The notes beneath the pieces were generated by a model. It was given only the letters and a program-made list of their open reading frames with translations, was not told the DNA's origin and made no database searches. Both the position numbers and the translations under genes were made by a program. A DNA stretch of 64,000 bases from Cyclina sinensis. Its lineage: Eukaryota > Mollusca > Bivalvia > Venerida > Veneridae. Below, in pieces: positions 48,901 to 60,810 of the stretch; position 1 is the stretch's first letter; every line of letters starts with the position of its first letter. The stretch spans positions 16,018,136 to 16,082,135 of the forward strand of contig JAAONU010000011.1 in NCBI GenBank assembly GCA_012932295.1, in the 5' to 3' direction.

Positions 48901-50369
48901 GGGGTCTTGCTTGTGATCAAGTATTCCAAGTTTGAATATAAAGGAGGTAATTGGAAAAAAGGGCAAACCTGTTATCGTAATTCAATACTGCACTTCATGT
49001 ATATGCTCTCTTTTAATAATAAACTTAAATATCAACTAAATTCCTTGAATAATTTTAGAAGCATTATAATATAATAACAAAAATTATAAATGGAAAAAAT
49101 TAAAATATTGGGCCAGTTCTTAAACATGTTAAATACTGTATTTTCTGCCAATCCCCTCTATTAATCTGCCCAATATCTACTGAATTATGCCCTGGACAAG
49201 CAAAATTTAATAAGGGGAGATAATGAGAAATCTAGACAAGATGAGTTAAGGTTCTTGTGCACTGCACATACTCTTAATGTCCTCTATCAATGTATGAGGT
49301 TTAAAGAAAATCCCTTTATTGATTTTTAAGTTATAGTCCATACAAAACCGCACAGACAGACAAGTCACTGACGATATGCTGTCTCTATTGGGAGCATAAT
49401 AAGTGACCCAAGCATTATTTAATATATATACCTGGCTAAAGTTATCCATCTTTTTCATGCATCACTTCATATTAAGCATTTTGGGTGAAACTGTTTTAAA
49501 CACTGTGATGAGACAATGATCATCTTTCTGGCGATCTTAGCTGCTGATAAACCCTGCTTGCCCTGTTGCCCTGAAACCAAAATTTTATTACCTTTTTCTG
49601 TAATCAGCTTTACTCTTCAAATAACCTTGGACAGTCATTTAACATAAATGTACTTTTCCTTTACAAACTGAAGATATACTTAAAACATCTACCTGATAAT
49701 TAGGACTCTCCTTATTATTCATTCTGCAGCTATATAGTACAAAACTTTCTCCGATTACATAAAGTTTTAGCTTAATTACACACAAAAAATCTTACTGAAA
49801 ACATCATTTAACAGAGATCTACCTCTTATACAGCTATCAAAGTACTTAAAATATCTACCTGACTACATTTCTTTTTTTCATGGTGTCTCTATGCATTTTG
49901 CATCTGTGGTGGACTTTCCTTGAACACTTTCATGTAGGATAACTCTATGAATGCCCTTGGTAAACATCCCTCCTCACAATGTTGTTTCTTTGCTGTCTTT
50001 GAAGATGTGGAGTTGTATCACTATGTGTTAGAGCCATGAAAACAAAACTATGTCTCACTGGTTGTACTTCATTCATAGCTTTTAAGCTTCAGTCCTTGTA
50101 CAATCCTTAGCGACAAGGACAGTCTTTCCTGTGATCTGAGCTGCCGATAACCATTTTTAGCGCCTTGTTGACCTGAAAATACAAATTTTAGATGCATTCA
50201 CTTATTATCATGGGATTAATTATAATATTTTGTGTCATCTTTCACAAAACTAGAGTAAATAAATGATATTTTGTTTTGTAAATTGTGTTTGAAGGTACCA
50301 GTACTTATGTTTAAAATAGTCAAATCTAGCATACACATATTTAAGTTGTTTTTATATCTTTCTTTTTCG

Positions 50370-50700
50370 TTAGACCCTAACCAGTTATGGAACATTTTCA
50401 AAGCTGAGATCACTCAACCTGAAGCAAATAGCCGAAAGTTCAATGTCATCACTTGGTCACCCACCCATGGCTCCCATATCCATCTCAGTTCAAGGAGTTG
50501 ATAAGTTATTGACAGGACTAAACCCCCACAAAGCCCAAGGTCCAGATGAGATTTCACCTAGGTTACTCAAAGAGCTACACACAGAGATAGCACCAAACCT
50601 CAGAATCATATTCCAAAGATCACTAGACACAGGCATTGTTCCTAAGGATTGGAAACATGCAATCATCTCACCACCATATAAACAAAAGCACTGCTGGGCG
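50370..50700 (+). pseudogene. Non-LTR retrotransposon reverse transcriptase fragment (N-terminal part)
   Basis: The translation GVDKLLTGLNPHKAQGPDEI and then LLKELHTEIAPNLRIIFQRS, with VPKDWKHAIISPPYKQ, is the classic opening of the RT domain of CR1/Jockey-type LINEs (the usual K(A/S)xGPDxIxxxxLK and WKxAxVxPxxK motifs). A frameshift lies near 50450: the preceding segment (QLWNIFKAEITQP) reads in another frame. The catalytic YADD part is absent. It lies between exon-like modules B3 and A3. Confidence 0.8.
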
Positions 50701-50704
50701 GAGC

Positions 50705-51235
50705 ATTAAATGCCCAAAGGGTGTTTTTTCTAAGTATGATGCATTTGTGATATAAGGGAGGAAACCTTAGGCTTTAAAATTAAATGATTTGCTTTAAATT
50801 TTTACTTTTTTTACCTTTGACCTTCTGACCCAAAAATCAATAGGCCTGGGTCATTCACTCAATGTGTGCAACTACTATATGAATTTTGAAGTCTCTAAGA
50901 CAAATGGTTGTTGAGTTACAGAGTGTAAATGATCTAAACATTTACGTCACTGTGACCTTGACGTCTGACATACTGACCCCAAAATGCATAATGGGTTATC
51001 CACTCAATATGTGCAATCATGGTATAAAGTTTGAAGTCTCTATAACAAATGATTGTCAAGTTACATGGCGGAAATAGTTTTCAATGTTAAGGTCATTGTG
51101 ACCTTGACCTTTGAGCTACTGACTCCAAAGTCAATAGCGGTCATCCACTCAATGTGGGCAATAATCACATGAAGGTAAAAGACTGTAGGCCAAAGAGTAT
51201 GCAAGTTATCCACCAGAAACCAAATTGCTGACAGA
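50705..51235. repeat. Pearl-like tandem repeat inserted in the LINE
   Basis: Three units of about 145 bp: 'tgaccttgacctttgagct', 'actgaccccaaaa.caata', 'ccactcaatgtgtgcaa', 'gaagtctctataacaaatg'. The LINE frame resumes after it, so it separates two parts of one old insertion. Confidence 0.65.
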
Positions 51236-51372
51236 AGGACGAACGAAAGCCCTGGACCATTTCAGGTCAAAACATGGCTGTGAGACCCAGCTCATTAGCT
51301 TTACACAAGAAATAGCTGACAACCTAGATCAAGGTCAACAAACTGATGTTATCGTCATGGACTTCAGACAAT
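51236..51372 (+). pseudogene. LINE reverse transcriptase fragment (middle part)
   Basis: The frame SKHGCETQLISFTQEIADNL followed by QQTDVIVMDF corresponds to the GFRxxxSCxTQL and DxxxxDFxxAFD blocks of non-LTR RTs, broken just before the expected AFD. It continues the fragment at 50370-50700. Confidence 0.75.
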
Positions 51373-51644
51373 AATTATGAAAACTTACAAAAGGCAATAA
51401 CTCAAAAATTGTGAGAAATAGAGTTATGGTTTTTGAGCATTGCAACTCCACACAATGAGATCTATTCACCAATGAAGTTTCAAGTTGATATCTTAAATAC
51501 CTTTCGAGTTATGCCCAGGACAAGAATTAAGTATGAAAAATTACAAAGGGCAATAGGTCAAAAATTATGTATAAAAGAGTTATGGTTTTTTTGGCACTGC
51601 ACCTGTCCACAATAAAAAATAAACAGGCCAATGTTGATGTCGCT

Positions 51645-51962
51645 CACAGTCACCTTAAACACAAGAAACAACAAATTCCTTATCCCGCACTCAAAAATAT
51701 CATCACATGAACTCATTCTTCCCAAGGACTATACAACTAAGGAATGAATTATTTACCAAGATTAAGGCTACCTCAACTGTACCAGCTTTTATCAGTAAGT
51801 TTGAGCAAGTTTTAAGGATTTTGAATGTTCACAATAAATGTCTAAGTAAGATCTTTAGTAATAATCTTGTTTACTTTGTTTTTATCTTTGACAATTTTAT
51901 TGTTCCTGACACACGCCTGCCTAGTATAGTCAGTACTGACTTTTGGCAGTAATAAGTTGAAG
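51645..51962 (+). pseudogene. LINE 3' end fragment
   Basis: MNSFFPRTIQLRNELF with FISKFEQVL is the C-terminal signature of CR1/Jockey-like elements (SFFPRTIxxWNxLP…FKxxL). It is followed by a UTR with 'gcctgcctagtatagtcag' and 'ttggcagtaataagttgaa', shared with 11270-11345. Another short repeat pair (51373-51600, two units with 'aaggcaata.ctcaaaaatt') separates it from the middle fragment. Confidence 0.75.
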
Positions 51963-54924
51963 TTCTCTAAAGTGACTTACTTCCATATTTGACATAAATG
52001 ACAGTCTTTTGCTGATTTTCTCAGGAATAATTTGTCTTTAAATTCAATTACCAAAATCATTCATTTAACAGACATGTAGTTTTAATATAAGTGACCATAG
52101 CATTATTTAAAATATCTACCTGGTTGAAAATGTTTGTCTTTTTCATCGTGTCTCTTTGTATTTGGCATATTATGTGGAACCATGTTGAACATTGTGTCAA
52201 AACAACAATCATCTTTCTTGTGATCTTAGCGGCTGAGAATTCCTGTGTGGCCTGTTGCTGTGAAAACATGATTTAATAAAGTTTTTTCTGTTATTTCCTT
52301 TGATATTTAAATAACTTAAGACATTCATTTAACAGAAATGTACTGTTTCCCTTACCAACTGAAGCAATATCTATATTTTTTCAATTAATCTTATTTTTCT
52401 TTGTACAGCTATTTATTTCATCTGAAAAAACTTTCCCTGGAGACATAAGTTTTAGGTTAATTGCTCAAAAATATTCTGTAATAAAATAACTGAAAACATT
52501 CTTTTAACAGAGATCTACCTGTTATGTTACATAATTAAGTATGTGAAATCTCTACCTGGCATAAGTTTTTCTTCTTGTCTACTGTGTTGGTATGTATTTT
52601 GCATTTTTAGTGGATTTTTCTGGACAACTCTCAAGTTGGATAACTCTATGAATGTCCTTGATAAACATAATTCCTGACAATGTTGTTATGTTGGCTGTCT
52701 TTGAAGATGTGGAGCTGTATCACTGTGTGTCTGGGCCATGAAAACAAAGCCATGTCTCATTGGTCGTACTTAACTTGGCACATTTTAGCTTCAGTCCTCA
52801 TACAACCCTTAGAGACAAAGCATTTTAAGTGCCTTGTTGACCTGAAAATACATTTTTTTTGATGTATTCATTATCATAGAAATTGTTTATATAATTTGTG
52901 TCATTTTCTACCTAACCAGAAAAACAAATGATCTTGTATTTTGTAATCATGTGAACTGTTTCAATACTTATCTCTGAAAAAATAAAATTCTTTTCTTATT
53001 CATCTTTTATTCTCCAACAGGAAATTTTTACCTTACGACACAAGCTTTTCCTGATTTTCCCAAAAATAGTTTGTTTTTATATATTCAATAGTCATTCAAT
53101 TAAGAGAAATACTGTTTTAATATTATTGACCTAAGTATAATTTAAAATATCTACCTGGCTATAGTTACCCATTGTTTTTCATGTGTCACCTTGTATTTGG
53201 CATTCTTTGTGAAATAGTTTTGGACACTGTGATGAGACAACAATCATCTCTGAAGTGACTGTAGCTTCTGAGAAACCCGGAGTGACCTGAAAACATTAAC
53301 TTTCCTTAAAATTTTCCTCAATATTCAAAAAACCTTAGACATTAACTTAACAGTAATGTACAGTTTCCCTAAGCAACTTAAGCAATATGGAAGGGGATAT
53401 CCGCCACTGTATGTCTACTGCTAAATTACAATTTTATGTAATTTACTTTCATATGCGTCCTACTTATTGACAACTTCATTAAAGTTGCATATATTCTACT
53501 TATAAGTAAATTGTTTTTCGTGTTTCCTATTGCTATTGTTACAATTCATTCCGATATTCAACTAATTCTTATTTGCACATTTAGAGTCCGTGGTTTAACA
53601 TTTTTGTACCGTTGTGATCTTGAAATGTTTATCTGTAAAATTATAGACTGAAAACTATGTATTTGTAAATTCATTTGACTTTGTTGCTATTGAATGTGAC
53701 AAGTAGTTAACAACTACTTAAGTCTTTTATGTTTCTTAATTTGAATGTATCGGCGTTTTATTCAACATCATTCTTGTTTGCTGCCACATGGCTGTTGTTT
53801 CAATTGAATATTCCAGAAGGTAATCATTAACAACATGAACGATAGAAAAATATGTTTAAACTTCAGGAATAGAGGTATTTAAAAATGATGCATAAACTTA
53901 GTATAATCGTCAATCGGTTGTTAAAAGCATCATGTTAATGCAAACTTCGTAGGGAACCAGTAAAGAATTTAAGATTCTAGCGCAAATTATTATACACGGG
54001 AGATAACTGTGGAAGAACAAATTTGACCTTCAGTGTTTTCCGTGGTTTTACGGTGAAATAGTAATTACTTGCCCGTCGTGTATTTTGGATGAAATGCTAA
54101 ATAATGTCTTAGTAAGTGAATTAGTAAATATTTCCTTTTCAGTGGTAAAATTCTCCCATCTACACATAAGTACAAGTTTTGACCTGGGGACATTTATAAT
54201 TTTATATTGTCAATTGAAATTCTCGGAAAAGTGGGTCAAATAATGAAGATTAGAGGTAGAAATCTGTTTATTTGTTTATATTATAGCTTTCTTCACAGAT
54301 TCACAGACACAGGCCACGTCTCACATCATTTTCAAACATGTATGAAAATACTTTATACATGTATAATAGGATTATATTAAAACAATGTGGTCTGTGGACC
54401 GATTAGGTTTGAGAAAACTTTTCCATTTTTCTGGGCAAATCACCCTTTCTTAACGGAATGAAGGAAAAATATAAAGAAAATATAAATTATGCATTGCGTC
54501 TATATGACTGAGAATATTGTTGAAGTACATGAGAAGAGAAAATAGACCTAAGGGTTTTCACGGGAATTTAACCCCAACCGCTTTCATGAAGCTCCAACAC
54601 TGTTAGTAACAAGAAGGTTGTTGGAAGTGGCCTAAACCACTACATTGTAGCAGGATCTTTAAAAGACACCCTGATTGTAGATAGGTATATCTATAAGTTA
54701 AAGACACCATTTGAGTTTTTAGTCAAAATATCAATCGGAACTGGTTGAATGACTTAACTCTGAGATGAATTTATAAAAACAGGAGTCTTTTTCATTTTTC
54801 TAGTATTTTTTCAGCTAATTGAAAAATAAATGTCATGAAAATGTTTTAAATGTCATTTTGTATTTTTTATGATTAAGCTTTGTTTTTGATTGAACGTTAA
54901 AATGAGTGATTTTATCAAAAATGC

Positions 54925-55372
54925 TTAAAGCGACTGACTCACGGAATTTTCCAAAAAAATTTTTTTCTTTAAAATTTTAGAGAATTTAATATACTATGGA
55001 AAAACATAATATTATGCTTCTATACACCATGGAAACTGAAAAAAAAAAGCTTTGACTTAACCAGGATTCGAACCCACGACCTTTTGGGCAGTAAAATATA
55101 CAGCGACGATCGAGACCACTGAGCCACAGCGCATGCTTTTAAGGTTGCGTCAAAATTAATGTTATAACTAAAGTATCTACCCCGTGACGAACGGGGTAAA
55201 TTTTTTACAGATAAAAATGTATAAAACTTTATATTTTGGTGTTTTTCTGAATCAAAAAAGAATCAGGAACTTAGTTTAAATATGTTCTTCACAACTGCAG
55301 CAAAAATTTCAAGATGTAAGAACATGTTCTTTTTTTTTCATGGTCGGCCCATCTGTGAGTCAGTCGCTTTAA
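54925..55372 (-). mobile_element. TTAA-flanked MITE with intact Pol III-type tRNA-like core
   Basis: 448 bp including TTAA at both edges (54925-54928, 55369-55372). The ends are perfect inverted repeats AGCGACTGACTCAC. On the - strand there is a hairpin (taccccgtgacgaacggggta, 55179-55199), then a tRNA-like segment at 55061-55133 with a textbook A box (TGGCTCAGTGGTC) and B box (GGTTCGAATCC). No transposase. The boundaries suggest piggyBac-type mobilisation. Confidence 0.87.
55061..55133 (-). ncRNA. tRNA-like segment within MITE
   Basis: Starts GCGCTGTGGCTCAGTGGTC on the - strand and ends GGGTTCGAATCCTGG, with canonical spacing between A and B boxes. The acceptor ends do not pair, so this is not a functional tRNA gene, but both internal promoter boxes look usable. 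Confidence 0.65.
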
Positions 55373-55427
55373 GTGTGTAGACCTGTTCAGAACTATTCCT
55401 TAAGAGGGAAGATAATCTGTATGAGGC

Positions 55428-55505
55428 TGGGTAGCTCAGACTGTAGATCAGCAGAACAGTATTCCAAGGGTATGGAGTTTGAGTCCTGGTAGGCTGCACA
55501 GTCTA
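55428..55505 (+). mobile_element. tRNA-like SINE head
   Basis: 'gctgggtagctcagactgta' followed about 35 bases later by 'ggagtttgagtcctggtagg' resembles A and B boxes of a tRNA-derived SINE. No acceptor-stem pairing and no clear tail. Confidence 0.5.
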
Positions 55506-58500
55506 ATATACTGAAAATTGTAGCATTATATATATTCTTGAGAAAGTATTTATCAAAATTTGGAAAAAGTGGGATTTTTCAATTGGGAACGTGCCTTTAT
55601 AGCATGCAAAAAAAGAATGAATAACAAAGTTTTCAGCTTGTACTTAATCAGGTCAACTTGTACCTCAGTGACTTTTTGAAATGGTCAACTCTTACCTTGT
55701 TACTTTTTTTATTGATGAAATAAATACAGAAAGCCAAATTTATGATTAATGTAGCTGATAGATCATTTGCATTGGTCAGCTTATGCTCTTGCTACTTTTA
55801 GTTTTATAGAATACAAAAGAGAAAATAATTGTTACGAGTTTACTAACGTACGTGATGACGACGGAAATAATAGTCGGTCAGTGAAAATGTAGTTGCCTGG
55901 AGTACTTATGTCGGGAGGAAAGTGCAAATTTCTCAACGAAATAAACTTTGAAAAAGCAATTTACTTTTGTGTCCTGTTGTATTGTCCGTCTTGGATTGCA
56001 CTAGTTTGCCTGGTATTGTTTTGTCAATACACCGTTCATGATTAACCTTTTTACGGAAACTGCCGAAAAAAATGGTTCCCAGCGTTATATGAATACATGT
56101 TACAGATGCATTCGGTTAGTTTCATGTTTGCTATTGCTTTGTGCTAACTGATATCTTTCAGTGAATATGAAAATTTGTTTTAATACATTAATAAGCATTA
56201 CACATAACTGCGTGCAAAACAAAGTCCAGGCTGAATCGTGTATTTTAAAAGTCTTCTGAAACAAACATTCAACGTCGAAATTACCGAAAGGAAATAATAG
56301 ATGTTTAAAAGCTTATGTGTGTATTAAACGATATATAGTCACAAAGAATCACGTCAAAAGTAGTAAGAACTTATAAGCATCAACATTTCAAGGTTATACA
56401 CAATCGAATAACAACCGAATATGCATTTTCCTTTTACATTAAAAATTGTATGATCTACATACACTGAGTTGCAAAAGCTGAAAGATATTTGCAACAAGCA
56501 GAGGAAATAAACTCAAAGGCACGGGGAAATGCAGATTATAATAACGAATTTAACAAAGCAAAATGCAATTGTCATACAGCAGTATGCATACACTGGCGGA
56601 TATACCCTTCCATAAAGCAATACTTAAAATATATACTGCTTTATTATTAATCTTATTTGTCATTGTGTAGCCATGTATAACATCCACAACAGTTTTCATA
56701 ATGAGGTAAGTTTAAGCTTCACTGCATAAAAACATTTTTTCTATGCAAGAACAAATAAACAATTCATTTCACAAAGATCACTATTTCACAGTAGCTACTG
56801 AAGTTTTAACAACATAAAATACCGTAATATTTAAAAAGAACGAGCAGTATACACCAATTGAGCATTATTAAATATATGCGGTATAGCCCGTGATGTGTTT
56901 TAGCACTGTCAGCAAAATAGCTAAAGATACAAAAGTACTGCTATTTATCCAGAGAAAAAAAGCCTTCATTAGAACTGAAAAAAGAATATACAGTTACATT
57001 TTTTGTACCAATTTGAAGCCTTTAAAGTCCTTCATTCATTACAACAGGAATGGTAATTTTCTGCCTTGTAATTTTTTGTTCAGCCTCAGTAAGTGAACCA
57101 TTTGCAGCATATCACTGTTACTGAAATTTTGATTGTACAACCCAGATTTCAATTTTTTTCTTGTTGGATGCACTTGTAAGACATTCCTCCTCAGCAACCT
57201 TATATTATGATTCCTAAAAATGTGTCAAATAAGTGAGTATATACAATAGCTACCTGGCTTAGTCTTTCTTTTTTCCACTGTGTCGCTATGTATTTTGCAT
57301 TTCTGGTGGACTTTTCTTGAACATTCTGATGTAGGATAACTCTAAGAATGTTCTTGATAAACATGACTCCTGACAATGTTGTATATTTGCTGTCTTTGAA
57401 GATGTAGAGTTGTATCACTATGTGTTAGAACCATGAAGACAAATCATTGGTTGTACTTGACTCCTCGTCTTTTATCTTCAGTCCTTACACAACCCTTGGA
57501 GACAAAGACAGTCTTGTCAATAATTTGAGCTGCTGATAAACGTTTTGAGTGCCTTGTCGACCTGAAAATACAAATTTTAGATCTAATTATTAATATTCAC
57601 TGGATTTTTTTGTTAAGTATTTAAGCCACTTTCATATTTATCTTTTTTTTTCCAACATAAGTTTTTGAAATGACACAATCTTTTGCGGATTTTCTAAGGA
57701 ATAATATGTTTTTATATTCAATTACCAAAATCATTCATTTAAGAGAAATGTGGTTTAAACACCATTGACCAAGGCATAATCTAAAATATCTACCTGTCAA
57801 AAGCTACCAGTCTTTTTCATGCATCACATTGGCACATTTGGTGGAACTGTTTTGAACACTGTGATGAGACAATGATCATCTTTCTAGTGATCTTAGCTGC
57901 TGATAAACCCTCTGGGCACTGAAAGCACAATTTCACTAAATGCAACTTTTTTCTGTAATTTTCCTTTGATATTCAATTAATATTCTAACAGAAGCAACTG
58001 AAACAATACTTAAAATATTAACCTGGTAATTTTTCTTGGTTGTGTAGTTTTGCTTTACATCTAAAAAAACATTCCAGATAATAAGAAGTAGAATAGCAGT
58101 GCACAAAAACTGTAACTCTTCCTTGATGACACAAGTTTAAACTTAATTGCATAGAAATATTTGTATTCAAAAATTACTGAAAACATTCATTTAACAGAGA
58201 TCTATCTGTTACATTAGCTACATTAAGTTCTTGAAATATCTACCTGGGTAAAGTTTTTTTCCCATTGTGTTGCTATGTACTTTGCATTTTTGGTGGACTT
58301 TTCTTGAACACTCTGATGTAGGATAACTCTATGAACATCCTTGCTAAACATGACTCCTGACAATGTTGTATGCTGACTGTCTTTGAAGATGAATAGTTAG
58401 GGCTATGAAAACAATTCCATGCCTCGTCGTCGTAACTTACTCATTGTGTTTTAGCTCGAGTCCTTTTACAACCCCGTCTTTCCAGTGGGCTGACCTGGTT

Positions 58501-59418
58501 GAAATACAAATTTTACATTTCAGTCTCCATTAATAAACATAGAATTTATTAAAATCTTTTGTGTCATTTTTCATCCTGTAGGGAAAAAAGATTTTGTAAA
58601 TACTTATTATTTAAATATCTAGAATAGGTGTATTTAAAGTATTTTTTATATAAAGCTTTTTTCCGACAGGAAATATCTGCTTGAAGATACAAGCTTTGGA
58701 TGATCTTCTCAGGAATAATTTGTTTCTACATTCAGTTACCCAAATCATTCAGTTTTGAGAAATGTAGTCTTAATGTAGGTGACCTAAGCACTAAAATATC
58801 TACCTATCTATACTTTTTCTTTCCACTGTGTCGCTATGTATTTTGCATTTCTGGTGGACTTTTCTGGAACACTCTGATGTAGGAGAACTCTATGAACCTT
58901 CTTGATAAACGACTCCTGACAATGTTATTTCTTTGCCATCTTTGAAGATGTGTAGTAATATCACTGTGTCAGGGCCATGAAAACAAAGCCATGTCTCACT
59001 GGTCATTCTTAACTCCTCACTTTTAAGCTTCAGTTCTCTGTGAACCATTAGAACAAAGGACAGTGTTCTTGTGATCTGAGCTGCTGAGAATCACTTTAAG
59101 TGCCCTGTTGACCTGTAAATATACACTTTTATATGTATTCATTATCATAATATAAGTTGAATTATTTTGTTATTTTTACAAACTAAGAAAACTAATGATT
59201 TTTTATTTTGTAAATCTTGTTTAAATGTTAAATACTTATCTTTCAAATATTTAAAAGCTAGAAAATGAATATTTAAGTTACTTTCTTAAAACTTTTTTTT
59301 TTGAACAAAGGATTTCTCCCTGACAACACAAGCTTTGACTGATATTCTCCTATTTGTTTGTTTTGATATTCTTTCACTGAAATTACTTATTTAAGAACAA
59401 GGGTGATCAGTGATCACA

Positions 59419-59868
59419 TGTGTCGCCTGATGATAGCCAATAAGCAGTTGTATTGAGAGGTGATTGGGCAGTTTGTTGGCTAAAATGCTTTTTATATTCA
59501 AGGGCCATAACTCAGCCATACAACTGAAAAACCCATTTAATATGCTTAAGTACTTGAGGATCCGATCAATCTTGTAACATTTCATTCAAATTGCTTTAGC
59601 AGTATAAGAGAAGTAGTCCGGACAAACTTTGAAAATAAAAATCATTAGAGGGCCATTACTCTGATAAAAATCATTGAACTGGAAAATGCACAACTCGATA
59701 TGCACAACTAGACTTGGTACTGATCATTCCTGTAAAGTTTCAATGAAATTGCACCAAGATTTTCTGACAGATAATCCGGACAAATTTTGTGACGGACGGA
59801 CAGATGGACAGACAGACGATGGAGAAGTGATCCCTATACGTGGTGGCTACTTTGTAGCAGGCGACACA
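59419..59868. mobile_element. 450-bp element with inverted ends TGTGTCGCCTG
   Basis: Perfect 11-bp inverted ends (TGTGTCGCCTG at 59419, CAGGCGACACA ending at 59868). Two internal units of about 130-150 bp ('agggccataactc', 'agtccggacaaact' and 'agggccattactctg', 'aatccggacaaat'), and near the right end a 'gacggacggacagatggac' stretch as in Pearl-like elements. It interrupts the gap between modules B6 and A7. Confidence 0.75.
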
Positions 59869-60230
59869 AAAATGTAGTTTTAATGATAGCTAGTGTTATT
59901 TAAAATATCTACCAGGCTAAAGTTATCCTTTGTTTTCATGCATCACTGTATTGGCAATCCTTGTGATCAGACAAGAATAATTTTTCTAGTGTTCTAAGCT
60001 GCTGAGAGTGCACCCTGTAACCCTGAAAACACAATTCTGTAATTTCTGTAACTTCTTAAAATATTCAAATAACCTTTTAAATGACATTCATTTAACAGAA
60101 ATGTACTGTTTGAAACAGTCTGTTCCCTAACATACTGAAACCATATTTAAAATGTCTATATGGTTAAAGTTTTCCTTGTGTTTCATTCTGTAGATATCAT
60201 TTATTTCATCTGCAAAAACTCCCAGCTGAC

Positions 60231-60672
60231 TTAAACCGACTGACTCACAGAATTTTGCTGATTTTTTTTTTCTTTGAAATTTAAGAGAATTTAATATACT
60301 ATGGAAAAAACATATTATTTATTCTATACACCATGAAAACTGAAAAAAAAGTTTTGACTTAACAAGTATTCCAACCCACGACCTTTCGGTCAGTAAAATA
60401 TAGAGCGACGATCAAGACCACTTAGCCACAGCGTCTACTTGTAAGGTTGCGTCAAAATTAATCTTATAACTAAAGTATCTACCCCGTGACTAACAGTGTA
60501 AGTTTTTTACTGATAAAAGTGTGTAAAACTTTATATTTTGACATTTTTTCTGCATCAAAAAATGAATCAGTAACTTAGTTTAAATATGTTCTTCACAACT
60601 GCAGCAAAAATTTCAAGATGAAAGAGTGTTGTCTTTTTTTATGGTCGGCCCATCTGTGAGTCAGTAGCTTAA
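60231..60672 (-). mobile_element. Second TTAA-flanked MITE of the 54925 family
   Basis: 442 bp with TTAA at both edges and ends CCGACTGACTCAC / GTGAGTCAGTAGC. Internal sequence follows 54925-55372 closely ('gagaatttaatatactatgg', 'aagtatctaccccgtgac', 'cttcacaactgcagcaaaa'). The B box is damaged (GGTTGGAATACT) and the hairpin is broken (ccccgtgactaacagtgta). Removing it restores a gap of about 308 bp between modules A8 and B6, like the other A-B gaps, so it inserted after the array formed. Confidence 0.87.
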
Positions 60673-60810
60673 AGCTCTGAGAATATTTCTCCTGTAATAA
60701 AACTATTGAAAATATTTTCTAAACAGAGATCTACCCGTTACCTTTGCTGGTAAAGTACTCATAATATCTACCTGGTTGCAGTTTTTTCTTTTCCTTTTTT
60801 CATGGTGCTG

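Larger units (their letters stand above)
53290..57250. other. Unique-looking insertion interrupting the A/B array
   Basis: The gap between modules B4 and A5 is about 3.97 kb instead of about 0.3 kb. It holds a TTAA MITE (54925-55372), a tRNA-like segment (55428-55505), and otherwise sequence without recognised genes. From about 56610 the spacer wording of the array returns ('acttaaaatatatac', 'caattcatttcacaaagatc'). Confidence 0.5.

Noticed and set aside
55061..55133. Functional tRNA gene
   Set aside because: The A and B boxes are good, but the acceptor arms do not pair and the same segment occurs inside MITE copies.
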